A stretch of 64,000 nt of DNA from Agromyces subbeticus DSM 16689 (GTDB lineage Bacteria > Actinomycetota > Actinomycetes > Actinomycetales > Microbacteriaceae). The notes below the pieces were generated by a model that saw nothing but the letters and a program-made list of their open reading frames with translations, was not told the DNA's origin and searched no databases. The stretch is taken from NCBI RefSeq assembly GCF_000421565.1, contig NZ_ATXG01000004.1:62001-126000 (forward strand). The letters are read 5' to 3'. Shown in pieces: positions 40,996 to 50,375 of this stretch (position 1 is its first letter; the number at the start of each line of letters is the position of its first letter). A program made the position numbers and the translations under genes.

Positions 40996-41865
40996 TTGAC
41001 CGACTTCCTCCAGCTGACGGTGGCAGGGCTCTCACAGGGATCTGTGTACGCCCTGCTCGCCGTCGGCCTCATCGCCACCTACACGGTGCGGCACGTCGTG
41101 AACATCGCCCAGGGCGACTACGCGACGCTCGCCGGCCTCGGCAGCATCTCGCTCGTCACGGCCGGGCTGCCGCTGCCGGTCGCCATCCTCATCGCGCTCG
41201 TGTCGGTGACGCTCGCCTCGGTGCTCATCGAGCGGCTCGTGATCGCCCGCGTCAAGAACCTCACGACGCTCGTCTCGATCATCCTGACCCTCGGCGTCTC
41301 GACCCTGCTGCAGGCGATCATGCTGCTGATCTGGGGTGCCGAGGGCCGGCGCCTGCCCGCCTTCCCGGGCAACGACCTCACCCTCGGCGGCGTCAGCATC
41401 CGCTCGCAAGAACTGTGGATGCTCGGCGCCCTCGTCGTGGTCGGCGGCGGCGTGCTGCTCTTCTACGAGAAGACCCGCTGGGGCAAGGCGCTGCGCGCGA
41501 GCGCGGAGCAGCCGGTCGCGGCCCGCATCGTCGGCATCTCGCCCGCCGTGGCATCCGTCATCGCCTTCGCGATCGCCGGCTTCGTCGGCGCGACTGCCGG
41601 CGTCGTCAGCTCGCCCATCTACCTCTCGATCTGGTCGGGCGGCCTGCTGCTCGGCCTCAAGGGCTTCGTGGCGGCAGTGCTCGGCGGGCTCGTCTCGTTC
41701 CGCGCGGCGATCGTCGGCGCGCTGCTGCTCGGCATCATCGAGTCGTACGTCGCCGGCTACGTGGCATCCGGGTGGAAGGACGCCGTCGCGTTCTTCATCC
41801 TCATCATCGTGCTCATCATCCGACCGGCCGGCCTCGTGCTGCGCCCGAACGCCGTGAGGGTGTGA
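40996..41865 (+). CDS. livH: Branched-chain amino acid ABC transporter permease LivH
   Basis: A 289-residue inner-membrane permease with about eight helices, starting at TTG 40996. Family motifs are QLTVAGLSQGSVYALLAVG near the N-terminus, VNIAQGDYATLAG, LRASAEQPVAARIVGI (the cytoplasmic EAA-like loop contacting the ATPases) and GLKGFVAAVLGG. It pairs with the LivM half of the next gene to form the channel. It lies 10 bases after the binding-protein stop and one base before LivM-LivG. Confidence 0.92.
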   Translation: MTDFLQLTVAGLSQGSVYALLAVGLIATYTVRHVVNIAQGDYATLAGLGSISLVTAGLPLPVAILIALVSVTLASVLIERLVIARVKNLTTLVSIILTLGVSTLLQAIMLLIWGAEGRRLPAFPGNDLTLGGVSIRSQELWMLGALVVVGGGVLLFYEKTRWGKALRASAEQPVAARIVGISPAVASVIAFAIAGFVGATAGVVSSPIYLSIWSGGLLLGLKGFVAAVLGGLVSFRAAIVGALLLGIIESYVAGYVASGWKDAVAFFILIIVLIIRPAGLVLRPNAVRV

Positions 41866-41866
41866 G

Positions 41867-43875
41867 ATGTCACTGCTGAACAACGCCGCCATCCGGTCGA
41901 AGACCGGCTTCTGGCCCAACAACCGCGGCACCATCATCGGCGTCGCCGTGCTCGCGGTCATCATCGCGATCGTGCCGTTCACAGCGAGCTCGTCGATGAT
42001 GAACATCGCCGTCTTCTCGATGATCTTCGCGCTGCCGGCCATCGGCCTCTCGCTGCTCATGGGCCTCGCGGGGCAAGTCTCGCTGGGCCAAGCGGCGTTC
42101 TTCGCGATCGGCGCCTACACGCACGCGATCCTGCTGCAGAAGTTCGAGCAGCCCGCCCTCGTCGCCGCGGTCGGCGGGGTCGTCGCGGCGATGCTCGCGG
42201 CGCTGCTCGTGGGCCTGCCGATGCTGCGCCTGCGCGGTCACTACCTCGCGCTCGCGACGCTCGGGCTCGGCTTCATCGTCATGATCGCGGTGCGCGAGTG
42301 GGACTTCACCGGGCGCACGACCGGCATCTACGGCTACGGCCGGCCCGAGGTCTTCGGCATCCCGATCGACAACAACGGCCTCTTCTTCTGGTTCGTCGCG
42401 CCGTTCGTGCTCATCGGCCTCGTGCTCGCGCTGAACCTCACCCGCTCGCGGGCGGGCCGCGCGCTCTCGTCGGTCAACGACTCCGAGCTCGCGGCCGAGT
42501 CGCTCGGCGTGAACACCTACGCCCTGCGCGTGAAGGTCTTCACGCTCTCGGCGGGCTTCGCCGGCCTCGGCGGCGTGTTCTACGCCTACCAGGTGCAGAT
42601 CGTCTCGCCGCAGGTGGCCGAATTCCACGTCTCGGTCGAACTGCTGTTGATGGTCGTCATCGGCGGGCTCGGCTCGGTGTGGGGCGCGATCGCGGGTGCG
42701 TTCATCGTCGAGCTGCTCTCCGAGGGCCTGCGCGAGCTGATCCCCGCGATCATCCCCGGCGCTACCGGCGAGGTGCAGCTCATCGGCTACGGCCTCGTGC
42801 TCATTCTCGTGATCATCCTGTTGCCCGGCGGGCTCTATCAAGTCGTGAAGACGGCGTGGGCGGCGATTCGTAGGCGCATGGGCAAGCGAGCGGATGCCGC
42901 GTCGCGGCCGGTGCCCGACGGCACCGCCGACGCGGGTGCGGGCGATGTGCCGACGCGCGCCTTCGGCGGGCTACCCGGCGAGAGCGCCGCGAGCGCCGGC
43001 ACCGAGGGTCTCGACGACACGACGGATGCCGCGGCATCCGCCCCTCGCATCCCCACCGTCTCGACACCGATCGCGGCCGGCGAGCCGATCCTCGAGGTCA
43101 CCGGGCTCACGAAGCGCTACGGCGGCGTGGTCGCCGTCGACGACGTGAGCTTCACCGTGCCGGCCGGGCGCATCATGGGCCTCATCGGCCCGAACGGCGC
43201 CGGCAAGACCACGTGCTTCAACATGATCACGGGCGCGATCGCGCCGACGTCGGGCACCGTGCGTTTTCTCGGAAACGAGATCCAGGGCAGGAAGCCGCAC
43301 GTCGGCGCCGAGGCCGGGCTCACCCGCACGTTCCAGAACCTGCAGGTATTCTCGTCGACCGACGTCGTCGGCAACGTCTACATGGGCCGCTACCGCAAGG
43401 GCCGAGCCGGCATCCTGCGCGGCATGCTCGGGCTGCAGGGCCGCGAGCAGTACACGCATGAGGAGGTCGCCCGCGACATCCTCGACTCGATGCGGCTCGG
43501 CGACGTCGCGGGCCTCGCCGCTGGCGACCTGCCCTTCGGTCGCCAGCGCATGATGGAGGTCTGCCGGGCGCTCGCCGCCGAGCCCGCCCTGCTGCTGCTC
43601 GACGAGCCGATGGCCGGGCTCTCGGGCCACGAGCGCGAGCTGCTCGCCACGCTGCTACGGGCGCTGCGCGACGCCGGGCTCACGATCGTGCTCGTCGAGC
43701 ACGACGTCGCCCAGGTCATGGCGCTCGCCGACACCGTCGCGGTGCTCGACGACGGTGTGCTCATCGCGCACGGCGACCCCGAGTCGGTGCGCAACGATCC
43801 CGCGGTCATCGTCGCCTACCTCGGCACCGACGCCGAAGAGGCCGAGGCCGAGCTCAAAGAGCTGGAGGAACAGTC

Positions 43876-43879
<4 letters not shown>
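41867..43879 (+). CDS. livM-livG: LivM permease-LivG ATPase fusion
   Basis: A 670-residue fusion. Residues about 20-325 are LivM: around nine helices, with LMGLAGQVSLGQAAFFAIGAY, LRGHYLALATLGLGF and LGGVFYAYQVQ. A 75-residue Ala/Thr-rich linker follows. From about residue 405 comes the LivG ATPase: Walker A GPNGAGKTT (about 442-450), Q-loop TFQNLQVF, signature LPFGRQRMMEVCRALA, Walker B LLLLDEPMAGLS and LVEHDVAQV. In most bacteria these are two genes. The signature Pro-Phe-Gly-Arg deviates from the usual S-Y-G-Q. The stop overlaps the LivF start by ATGA. Confidence 0.93.
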
Positions 43880-44580
<701 letters not shown>

Positions 44581-44598
44581 CGGCGCATCCTGACTCGC

Positions 44599-44684
44599 CG
44601 GTCGAGTAGCGAAGCGTATCGAGACCCAGCGGCGCGCAACGTGGTCTCGATACGCGTGCTCCTTCGTCGCCCGATACTCGGCCG
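44599..44684. repeat. Dispersed inverted repeat family, copy C
   Basis: GGTCGAGTAGCGAAGCGTATCGAGACC on the left (first 12 bases as in copies A and B) and GGTCTCGATACG ... CCGATACTCGGCC on the right. The right arm is more diverged than in the other copies. It lies between the convergent livF and ankyrin genes and does not provide a stop codon here. Confidence 0.7.
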
Positions 44685-44689
44685 ACGAG

Positions 44690-45442
44690 TCACGACAGGA
44701 GCCGCACGATCTCGTCGTAGCCCTTCGCACGAGCGTGTTCGAGCGGGGTGACGCCATCGCGGTCGGCGATCGAACGGTCGGCGCCGCCCTCGAGCAGCAC
44801 GCGCACCGTCTCCTGGTGCCGCGGGCCACCGTCGCCGAGGATGACGGCTTCGAGCAGCGCCGTCCACTCGAGGTCGTTGACGTGGTTCACGTCGATGTCG
44901 GTCTGCAGCACGCGCTGCAGGTACTCGACGTGGGCGCGCTCGCCCGCCGGGATCACGGAGATGCCGCCGTAGCGGTTCACGATCGTGAAGTCGGGGTCGG
45001 CGGGCAGCAGCACCTCGGCCATCGCGACGCTGCCGGTTACACCAGTGACGAGCCAGGGGGTGTCGTGCCGGTCGTCGAGGGCATCGGGGTCGGCGCCCGC
45101 GGTGACGAGCAGCTTCGCGGCCTCGACGTGGTCGCCGGTGACGGCCAGCAGCAGTGCGGTGCGCTGCCGCTCGTCACGTGCCTCGAGCCACGCGCCCGCG
45201 CGGATCGCGAGGTCGACGGTGGCGGCGTCCCCCGCGGCGGCCGCAGCGAGCAGCGTGCCGTCGGGGTCGGGTAGCTGAGGAGCTGGGGTCTCGGTCATGC
45301 GACCATCCTCTCGTGGGGTCGCGCTCAAGGGCGTCGAAGGGGGCGAAGCGGATGTCTCAGGCACAGCCGTGCACCCGGCGAGCAGCAGCGCCGCCGCGAT
45401 GACCGCGACGGCGCCACTGCGACGGATGCGGATCAGCTCCAC
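44690..45442 (-). CDS. Ankyrin-repeat lipoprotein
   Basis: A 250-residue exported protein with GTG start. The lipoprotein signal ends ALLLAGC (Cys24), a Thr/Pro-rich linker follows, then about five ankyrin repeats (GTLLAAAAAGDAATVDLAIRAGA, RTALLLAVTGDHVEAAKLLV, WTALLEAVILGDGGPRHQETVRVLLEGGAD, GVTPLEHARAKGYDEIVRLL). Ankyrin repeats mediate protein contacts; the partner is unknown. The start lies 10 bases inside the upstream beta-propeller gene, so the two are translationally coupled and perhaps act together at the cell surface. Confidence 0.9.
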   Translation of the reverse strand: MELIRIRRSGAVAVIAAALLLAGCTAVPETSASPPSTPLSATPREDGRMTETPAPQLPDPDGTLLAAAAAGDAATVDLAIRAGAWLEARDERQRTALLLAVTGDHVEAAKLLVTAGADPDALDDRHDTPWLVTGVTGSVAMAEVLLPADPDFTIVNRYGGISVIPAGERAHVEYLQRVLQTDIDVNHVNDLEWTALLEAVILGDGGPRHQETVRVLLEGGADRSIADRDGVTPLEHARAKGYDEIVRLLS

Positions 45443-46458
45443 GGCGACCCGACGACGTCGTACGGGCCGGAGGGTGCCGGCTGCTCGTCAAACTTGCTGT
45501 CGACCGCGAGCAGGCGTCCGTGCAGCATCTTCGCGGTCGTGTAGACGCGGTCGGGGTCGCTCGCCTGCTGCGTGACGCGGTTCACCGAGTCGCCGTCCGC
45601 CGAGACCCGCATCGTCGCGACCATCTTCGAGAAGTTGCGGATGACGGTGAGTTCGTTGCCCTGTCGCACGAGACCGTCGGCGTTGACGAGGTCGGCGCCC
45701 TGCGTGTCGATCGCGGAGACCGCGCCATCCGCCGTGGCGAAGCGCCACAGCTGCCCGGTGTTGCCCTGCGCGACGACGAACGCGCTGCGGTCGGCCGAGA
45801 GCACGATGCCGCCGAGGTTGAAGCCCGCGACGCGATCGACCGTGCCCGCGGCATCCGCCCACAGCTCGGCCGACCAGCCGTCGGCCGACTGCGCGACGCG
45901 GAAGATCTGCGGATCGTTCGAGTTGGTGAAGTACGCGGCGCCGTCGGCGCCGATCGCGACGTCGTTGAGGAAGGCGTCGGCGGTGCCGGGCGCGCGCAGC
46001 GCGGCGAGCAGCTCGCCCTGCTGCGAGTACACCCAGAGGTCGGGGCGGTCGGGGTTGCCGATGCCGTTCGGGCCGCCCGCGATGTAGACGTTGCCCGCCG
46101 CGTCGACGGTGATGCCACGAGCCGTGAAGCGGCCGTCGGTGCCGTCGCCCGCGAGCCATTCCTCCGCCTGCGCATCGCGAGCAGTGCCGCGGTGGATCTC
46201 GCCGCCGGTGACCTCGCTCACGTAGAACAGTCCCCGACGCTCGTCGACGCCGATGCCCTCGAAGCGGGAGCCCGCCGCGTCACCCGGCAGCAGGTACCGG
46301 TCGGGACGGCCCTGGTTCTGCTCCTGGTTGCGACCGTTGAGGTGAGCAGCGGATGCCTCGGCTGCCGTTGCCTGGTCGGCGCCGGTCGTGATCGTCGCGG
46401 TCGTGATTCCAGCGGTGAGACTCGCTGCGGCGAGCGCGGTTGCGATGATGCGCTTCAT
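45433..46458 (-). CDS. Secreted SMP-30/NHL-type beta-propeller protein
   Basis: A 341-residue secreted protein. A Sec signal peptide (MKRIIATALAAASLTAG, likely cut after about residue 33 in ATAAEA) precedes a propeller with repeated blade strands: FEGIGVDERRGLFYVSEVTGGEI, ARGITVDAAGNVYIAGGPNG, LNDVAIGADGAAYFTNSNDPQIFRV, GGIVLSADRSAFVVAQGN. This is the gluconolactonase/strictosidine-synthase-like superfamily. The metal-binding residues of true lactonases are not obvious, so it may be a binding protein. Operon with the ankyrin lipoprotein. Confidence 0.82.
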   Translation of the reverse strand: MKRIIATALAAASLTAGITTATITTGADQATAAEASAAHLNGRNQEQNQGRPDRYLLPGDAAGSRFEGIGVDERRGLFYVSEVTGGEIHRGTARDAQAEEWLAGDGTDGRFTARGITVDAAGNVYIAGGPNGIGNPDRPDLWVYSQQGELLAALRAPGTADAFLNDVAIGADGAAYFTNSNDPQIFRVAQSADGWSAELWADAAGTVDRVAGFNLGGIVLSADRSAFVVAQGNTGQLWRFATADGAVSAIDTQGADLVNADGLVRQGNELTVIRNFSKMVATMRVSADGDSVNRVTQQASDPDRVYTTAKMLHGRLLAVDSKFDEQPAPSGPYDVVGSPWS

Positions 46459-46535
46459 GGGATTCCCCTTCTCTGCATGCCGGTCTCGGCGTGCTCATCC
46501 AGACTCCATCCCCATCGCGCATGCCGGCGTCGGGA

Positions 46536-46561
46536 GATCGGCTGCCATCGGGTAGCCGATC
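46536..46561. promoter_or_regulatory. Dyad in the beta-propeller/histidine kinase divergent promoter
   Basis: GATCGGCT and AGCCGATC form perfect 8-bp arms around a 10-bp spacer, 44 bp before the kinase start and 78 bp from the beta-propeller start. It may be the binding site of the adjacent NarL-type response regulator. Confidence 0.4.
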
Positions 46562-46604
46562 GGATGATGCCGGCTGCGCCGCGGCGTGCCTAGGCTGGGC
46601 GATC

Positions 46605-47855
46605 ATGTCCGTTTCCGACCGCAGTGACCCAGAGATCAGCGGTGTCCGCGGCATCCTCGCGCCCGTCGCCCGGCTCGACGGCTGGCTGGCGCTCGTGTTC
46701 ATCGTGCTCGTCGTCACCTCTGCCCTTCGGTACCTCGAACGCCACGGCCTCGGTGCCGACGGCGTGTTCGTGCTCACCGGTGCGGCGCTGCTCACGGTCG
46801 CGTACTCGCTCCGGCCGCTCCTGCCGACGCGCTCGTGGTGGCCGACCGCGTGGGTCGTCACCGTCACCGTGCTCTGGGCACTGCTGACGCTCGCGGCCCC
46901 CTCGTTCGCTTGGTGCGCCGTGCCGCTCGGGTTCGCGGTGCTGCAGGTCCTGCCGTTCCACGGCGCGCTGACCGTCGTCGTGCTCATGACGGCGCTCGTC
47001 ACCGCCGCCGAACTGCGCATCGCCGAGGGCGTCGACCCCACCGTGATCGCCGGCCCGATCGGCATCGCGCTCGTGACCGTGCTCGTCTACCGCGCGCTGC
47101 AGCGCGAGTCGGCCGCACGTCAGGCCCTGCTCGACGAGCTGACCGACGCGCAGCACGAGCTGCTGCAGGCGCAGCACCGGGCCGGCGCACTCGCCGAACG
47201 TCAGCGGCTCTCACGCGAGATCCACGACTCGGTCGGGCAGCGACTGGCGAGCATCACGCTGCTGCTCGCGGCGACCGAGCAGGACTGGGATCGGCGCCCC
47301 GACGTCGCGCGCGATCATGCCGGCGTGGCCGCCGCGACCGCGCGTGACGGACTCGCCGAGGTGCGCCGGGTGGTGCACGGGCTGCCGCCCGTCGAGCTCG
47401 CCGACGACGCCTCGGGCGAGGCACTGCCGTCGGCGTTGCGGCGCCTCGTCGACGAGGTGGCCGGGCCGAACTCCCGCCCCGAGGTGAGTCTGCACGTGCA
47501 TGGCGAGCCGGTCCCTCTGGCGGCGGATGTCGCGGGCGGCCTGCTCCGCTCCGCCCGCGGTGCCCTCGCGAATGCCATCGAGCACTCCGGGGCCGGCCGT
47601 GTCGCCGTCACGCTCACCTTCCTCCCCGACGAGGTGCGGCTCGACGTGCGCGACGACGGCCGCGGGTTCGACGTTGACGCGGTCGCCGGCCGTGCGGCCG
47701 ATGCATCGAGCGCACAGCCGGGGCGCCCCGGGCGGGGCCGCGGCCTGCAAGGCATCGTCGACCGCGCCGCGGGGCTCGGCGGTCGCGCCTCGATCGAGAG
47801 CGCCCCCGGCGACGGCACGACGGTGTCGGTCGAGCTGCCGTTGGAGGCCGAATGA
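46605..47855 (+). CDS. Sensor histidine kinase, NarL/DesK type (HisKA_3)
   Basis: A 416-residue kinase starting at ATG 46605. Residues about 25-165 hold five or so membrane helices with little outside the membrane, so it likely senses membrane state or a lipophilic signal. The dimerisation domain has RLSREIHDSVGQRLASITLLL with phosphoacceptor His207. The ATPase domain carries the N-box around ANAIEHSGAGRV, the D-box VRDDGRGFD and GRGLQGI. It should phosphorylate the response regulator encoded immediately downstream (ATGA overlap). Confidence 0.93.
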   Translation: MSVSDRSDPEISGVRGILAPVARLDGWLALVFIVLVVTSALRYLERHGLGADGVFVLTGAALLTVAYSLRPLLPTRSWWPTAWVVTVTVLWALLTLAAPSFAWCAVPLGFAVLQVLPFHGALTVVVLMTALVTAAELRIAEGVDPTVIAGPIGIALVTVLVYRALQRESAARQALLDELTDAQHELLQAQHRAGALAERQRLSREIHDSVGQRLASITLLLAATEQDWDRRPDVARDHAGVAAATARDGLAEVRRVVHGLPPVELADDASGEALPSALRRLVDEVAGPNSRPEVSLHVHGEPVPLAADVAGGLLRSARGALANAIEHSGAGRVAVTLTFLPDEVRLDVRDDGRGFDVDAVAGRAADASSAQPGRPGRGRGLQGIVDRAAGLGGRASIESAPGDGTTVSVELPLEAE

Positions 47856-48478
47856 CCGTGCGCCTCGTGCTCGTCGACGATCACCCCGTCGTTCGCGCTG
47901 GACTCTCCGCGCTCATCTCGGGCACCGACGACCTCGAAGTCGTCGGCGAAGCGCGCGACCTCGCGACGGCACGCTCGGTCGTCGCCGCGACCCGGCCCGA
48001 TGTCGTGCTCATGGATCTCGATCTCGGCGACGGCCCGGGCGGCGCGGCCGTCACCGCCGAGCTACGGGCACTCGACGAACCACCCCGCGTGCTCGTGCTC
48101 ACGACGTACGCCACCGAGGCCGACATCCTGCGCGCCCTCGATGCCGGGGCGAGCGGCTACCTGCTGAAGGATGCCCCTGCGCCCGAGCTGTTCGCCGGCA
48201 TCCGGGCGACCGCGCGCGGCGAAACGGTGCTCGCACCCTCCGTCGCGGCCACGCTCGTGCGCCGCGCGGCCTCCCCCGGCCCCGTCGTCACCGAACGCGA
48301 AGTCGCCGTGCTCGAACTCCTGGCACAGGGCCTCGGCAACCGCGAGATGGCGAAGGAGCTCTTCGTCTCGGAGGCGACGGTGAAGTCGCACCTCTCGCAC
48401 ATCTACACGAAGCTCGGCGTCGACACCCGGGCGGGAGCGGTCGCCGCCGCCATCGAGCGGCGCATCATCCGCCGCTGA
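47852..48478 (+). CDS. NarL/FixJ family response regulator
   Basis: A 208-residue response regulator. The receiver has the acidic pair VDDHP (Asp9, Asp10), phosphoacceptor Asp55 in VVLMDLDLGD, and Lys in YLLKDAP. The LuxR-type helix-turn-helix covers about 143-205 (VVTEREVAVLELLAQGLGNREMAKELFVSEATVKSHLSHIYTKLGV, split here by function only). Full-length for the family. It acts on DNA when phosphorylated by the kinase whose stop codon overlaps its start. A possible target is the dyad at 46536-46561. Confidence 0.95.
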   Translation: MTVRLVLVDDHPVVRAGLSALISGTDDLEVVGEARDLATARSVVAATRPDVVLMDLDLGDGPGGAAVTAELRALDEPPRVLVLTTYATEADILRALDAGASGYLLKDAPAPELFAGIRATARGETVLAPSVAATLVRRAASPGPVVTEREVAVLELLAQGLGNREMAKELFVSEATVKSHLSHIYTKLGVDTRAGAVAAAIERRIIRR

Positions 48479-48592
48479 CGCCGCCGGCCCCGTAGAGTCG
48501 GCGCCGACGCCGACAACGAGCTCGATGGCTATCTGGGCTCCATGTCTTGAGACCAGGTCACTCCACACCGCCTCAGCGACTCTGCCCGGCCA

Positions 48593-49213
48593 CTACGCCG
48601 GTCCGGTCATGGAAGCACGTCGATCGATCGCGTCTTCGAGAGCGGCGGCGGAATGCCGAAATACCAAGGCGCCAAACCGTGAACTTGCGACGATGAGTGG
48701 GAGCTTCGTGTCGCCATGATCATCTCGAACACCGATGGCGATGCCGTAAAACTCGGTGCCAGAGAGAGGAAGAAGTGCACTCTCGGCGCTCTTGACCACG
48801 CCCCAAGGAATCTGCGCGACCCTCCGGGGATTGGCCTGGCCTGCTTTCTGAATCGACCAGAACGCAAGACCTCCCCTGTCGAGTGAAACCGCCCCGTATT
48901 CCGACGCCTTTGCTTCGCGCTCAGTCACGACTGCGACCGATTCGAGCGAATGACGGAGCTCCTGCGTCCAGTAAATGAGGTGGACATGCTGCACGCCCCT
49001 CGATGCAAGAACATTTCGCAACCGCCGGTGTTTTCCACCCGCCAAAATCGTTACGAGTAGGCCCCCGACGACGCAGCCGATTACGACGACAAGGATCCAA
49101 AGGATCGCTTCACCCAGGCTCATGCCTTCGGCAACAAGTCGCACGACTTGAGTTGTCAACGTTGCTATGACGAGGAGGAAAGCACCGAAAACGAGGGCTA
49201 TGCGCGGCTTCAC
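48593..49213 (-). CDS. Membrane protein of the accessory island, 206 residues
   Basis: Two N-terminal membrane helices (about residues 5-27 and 36-59, the second ending ILAGGKHRR), then a 145-residue cytoplasmic domain (LIYWTQELRHSLESVAVVTE, ISLDRGG-type stretch, YGIAIGVRDDHGDTKLPLIV). I do not recognise the family. Its codon use is visibly less GC-biased than the flanking core genes. It follows the pentapeptide-repeat and RHS genes on the same strand, so it could be a further immunity or accessory protein of that toxin locus, but this is only positional. Confidence 0.65.
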   Translation of the reverse strand: MKPRIALVFGAFLLVIATLTTQVVRLVAEGMSLGEAILWILVVVIGCVVGGLLVTILAGGKHRRLRNVLASRGVQHVHLIYWTQELRHSLESVAVVTEREAKASEYGAVSLDRGGLAFWSIQKAGQANPRRVAQIPWGVVKSAESALLPLSGTEFYGIAIGVRDDHGDTKLPLIVASSRFGALVFRHSAAALEDAIDRRASMTGPA

Positions 49214-49351
49214 AGCGCTGCTCCCAGGGCCAACTTACAAACTGGAGCGTACCGGCCGAGGCCGTGGCTCGGGGCCAGCCCCGCCACCTCGCACACGGTT
49301 GCCCGCTCGATCGCCTGTCCATGACTTCGAAGACCGTCAGAGAACATCGCT

Positions 49352-50350
49352 TCACTCCAACGGATAGTGCTCGTCACGGGAAGCGGTTCGCGCCCGTTCG
49401 AGAACCTGCGCGATTAGGTCGAACGCTGGATCATCTTCGCCCACAGCTTCGAACACTGCAGTCGAGTCAGACGGATCGGGGGGCCCCACGTTTTCGATCA
49501 GTGCGCGCGCGATACGCTCCTCGAGCGAATCGCCGGCGAGGAGCGGCAACGCGAGAGGTGCCAGCGAGTGGATGTCCTCGACGATGAGGAGTCGTTGATC
49601 TTCCGGAAATTGAACGTCCACGAAGCGGCATCCACGGAAGGTCACGTCGACGAAGTGCGCCTCGCTGAAGTCCACCCGCGTCATCGGTCGACATCGCGGG
49701 CCGCTCCCGCCTCTCGGGTACCCGAAGAACTCCGCCCGCTTGATGGAACCGGTGAATCTGCAGTCGCTTATGCTGACGTTTTCGAATGTTGCGCGATCCA
49801 ACTTCGAGCGCTCGAAGGTGCAGGAATTCACGGCGCCCGCCGACATCGATGTATCCCGTAAGTCCGCTCCGTCGAAACAGACTCCTGTCCACAACGGCAA
49901 AGCGGTCTCAGCAACCGGGCCAGGTTCGGCCAACGCAGCGAGGGCGCTTCCACGCATCTTCGCGCCAAGAAAAGAGCTGTCGCGCACGTGGGTGTTCCAC
50001 ATGCGCCAGTCCGTGCAGTCTGCTTGGTCGAAGACGCAGTTCTCAATGGCGACGCCAAAGAACCTGAACGATCGCAGTCTCGAATGACTCAGGTCGATAT
50101 TCGCCAGATGTACGCCATCGAGCTCAACGAAGTCATCTGTGACACCCGTGGTGCGTCCTCGCCCGTCGAGCCTTGGCGCAACGAACGGATCCTCGAAAGT
50201 AAGGCCGCGCAAATCAATGCGCCCTTGAAATGTGCCGAACAATTCGGCACCGCGCGTGTCGCCGCCTTGCGACAGAAACGCCGCAGCCTGTGCCGCGAGC
50301 ATGGCCCCATCAGGCGTTGACCATCGACGGCGAAGAGCGGCGTTGCTCAC
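49352..50350 (-). CDS. Pentapeptide-repeat protein, candidate immunity protein
   Basis: A 332-residue protein with GTG start. Most of it follows the A(D/N)Lxx periodicity: GTFQGRIDLRGLTFEDPF, VELDGVHLANIDLSHSRLRS, VFDQADCTDW, CFDGADLRDTSMSAGAV, FERSKLDRATFENVSISDC and DFSEAHFVDVTFRGCRFVDV. This predicts a right-handed beta-helix. A C-terminal helical tail (about 265-332) is acidic. It starts 25 bp after the stop of the RHS gene, the usual place for the immunity gene of a polymorphic toxin. Immunity is inferred from position. Confidence 0.75.
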   Translation of the reverse strand: MSNAALRRRWSTPDGAMLAAQAAAFLSQGGDTRGAELFGTFQGRIDLRGLTFEDPFVAPRLDGRGRTTGVTDDFVELDGVHLANIDLSHSRLRSFRFFGVAIENCVFDQADCTDWRMWNTHVRDSSFLGAKMRGSALAALAEPGPVAETALPLWTGVCFDGADLRDTSMSAGAVNSCTFERSKLDRATFENVSISDCRFTGSIKRAEFFGYPRGGSGPRCRPMTRVDFSEAHFVDVTFRGCRFVDVQFPEDQRLLIVEDIHSLAPLALPLLAGDSLEERIARALIENVGPPDPSDSTAVFEAVGEDDPAFDLIAQVLERARTASRDEHYPLE

Positions 50351-50375
50351 TTCATCGCCCCTCGTTGGACGAGAG

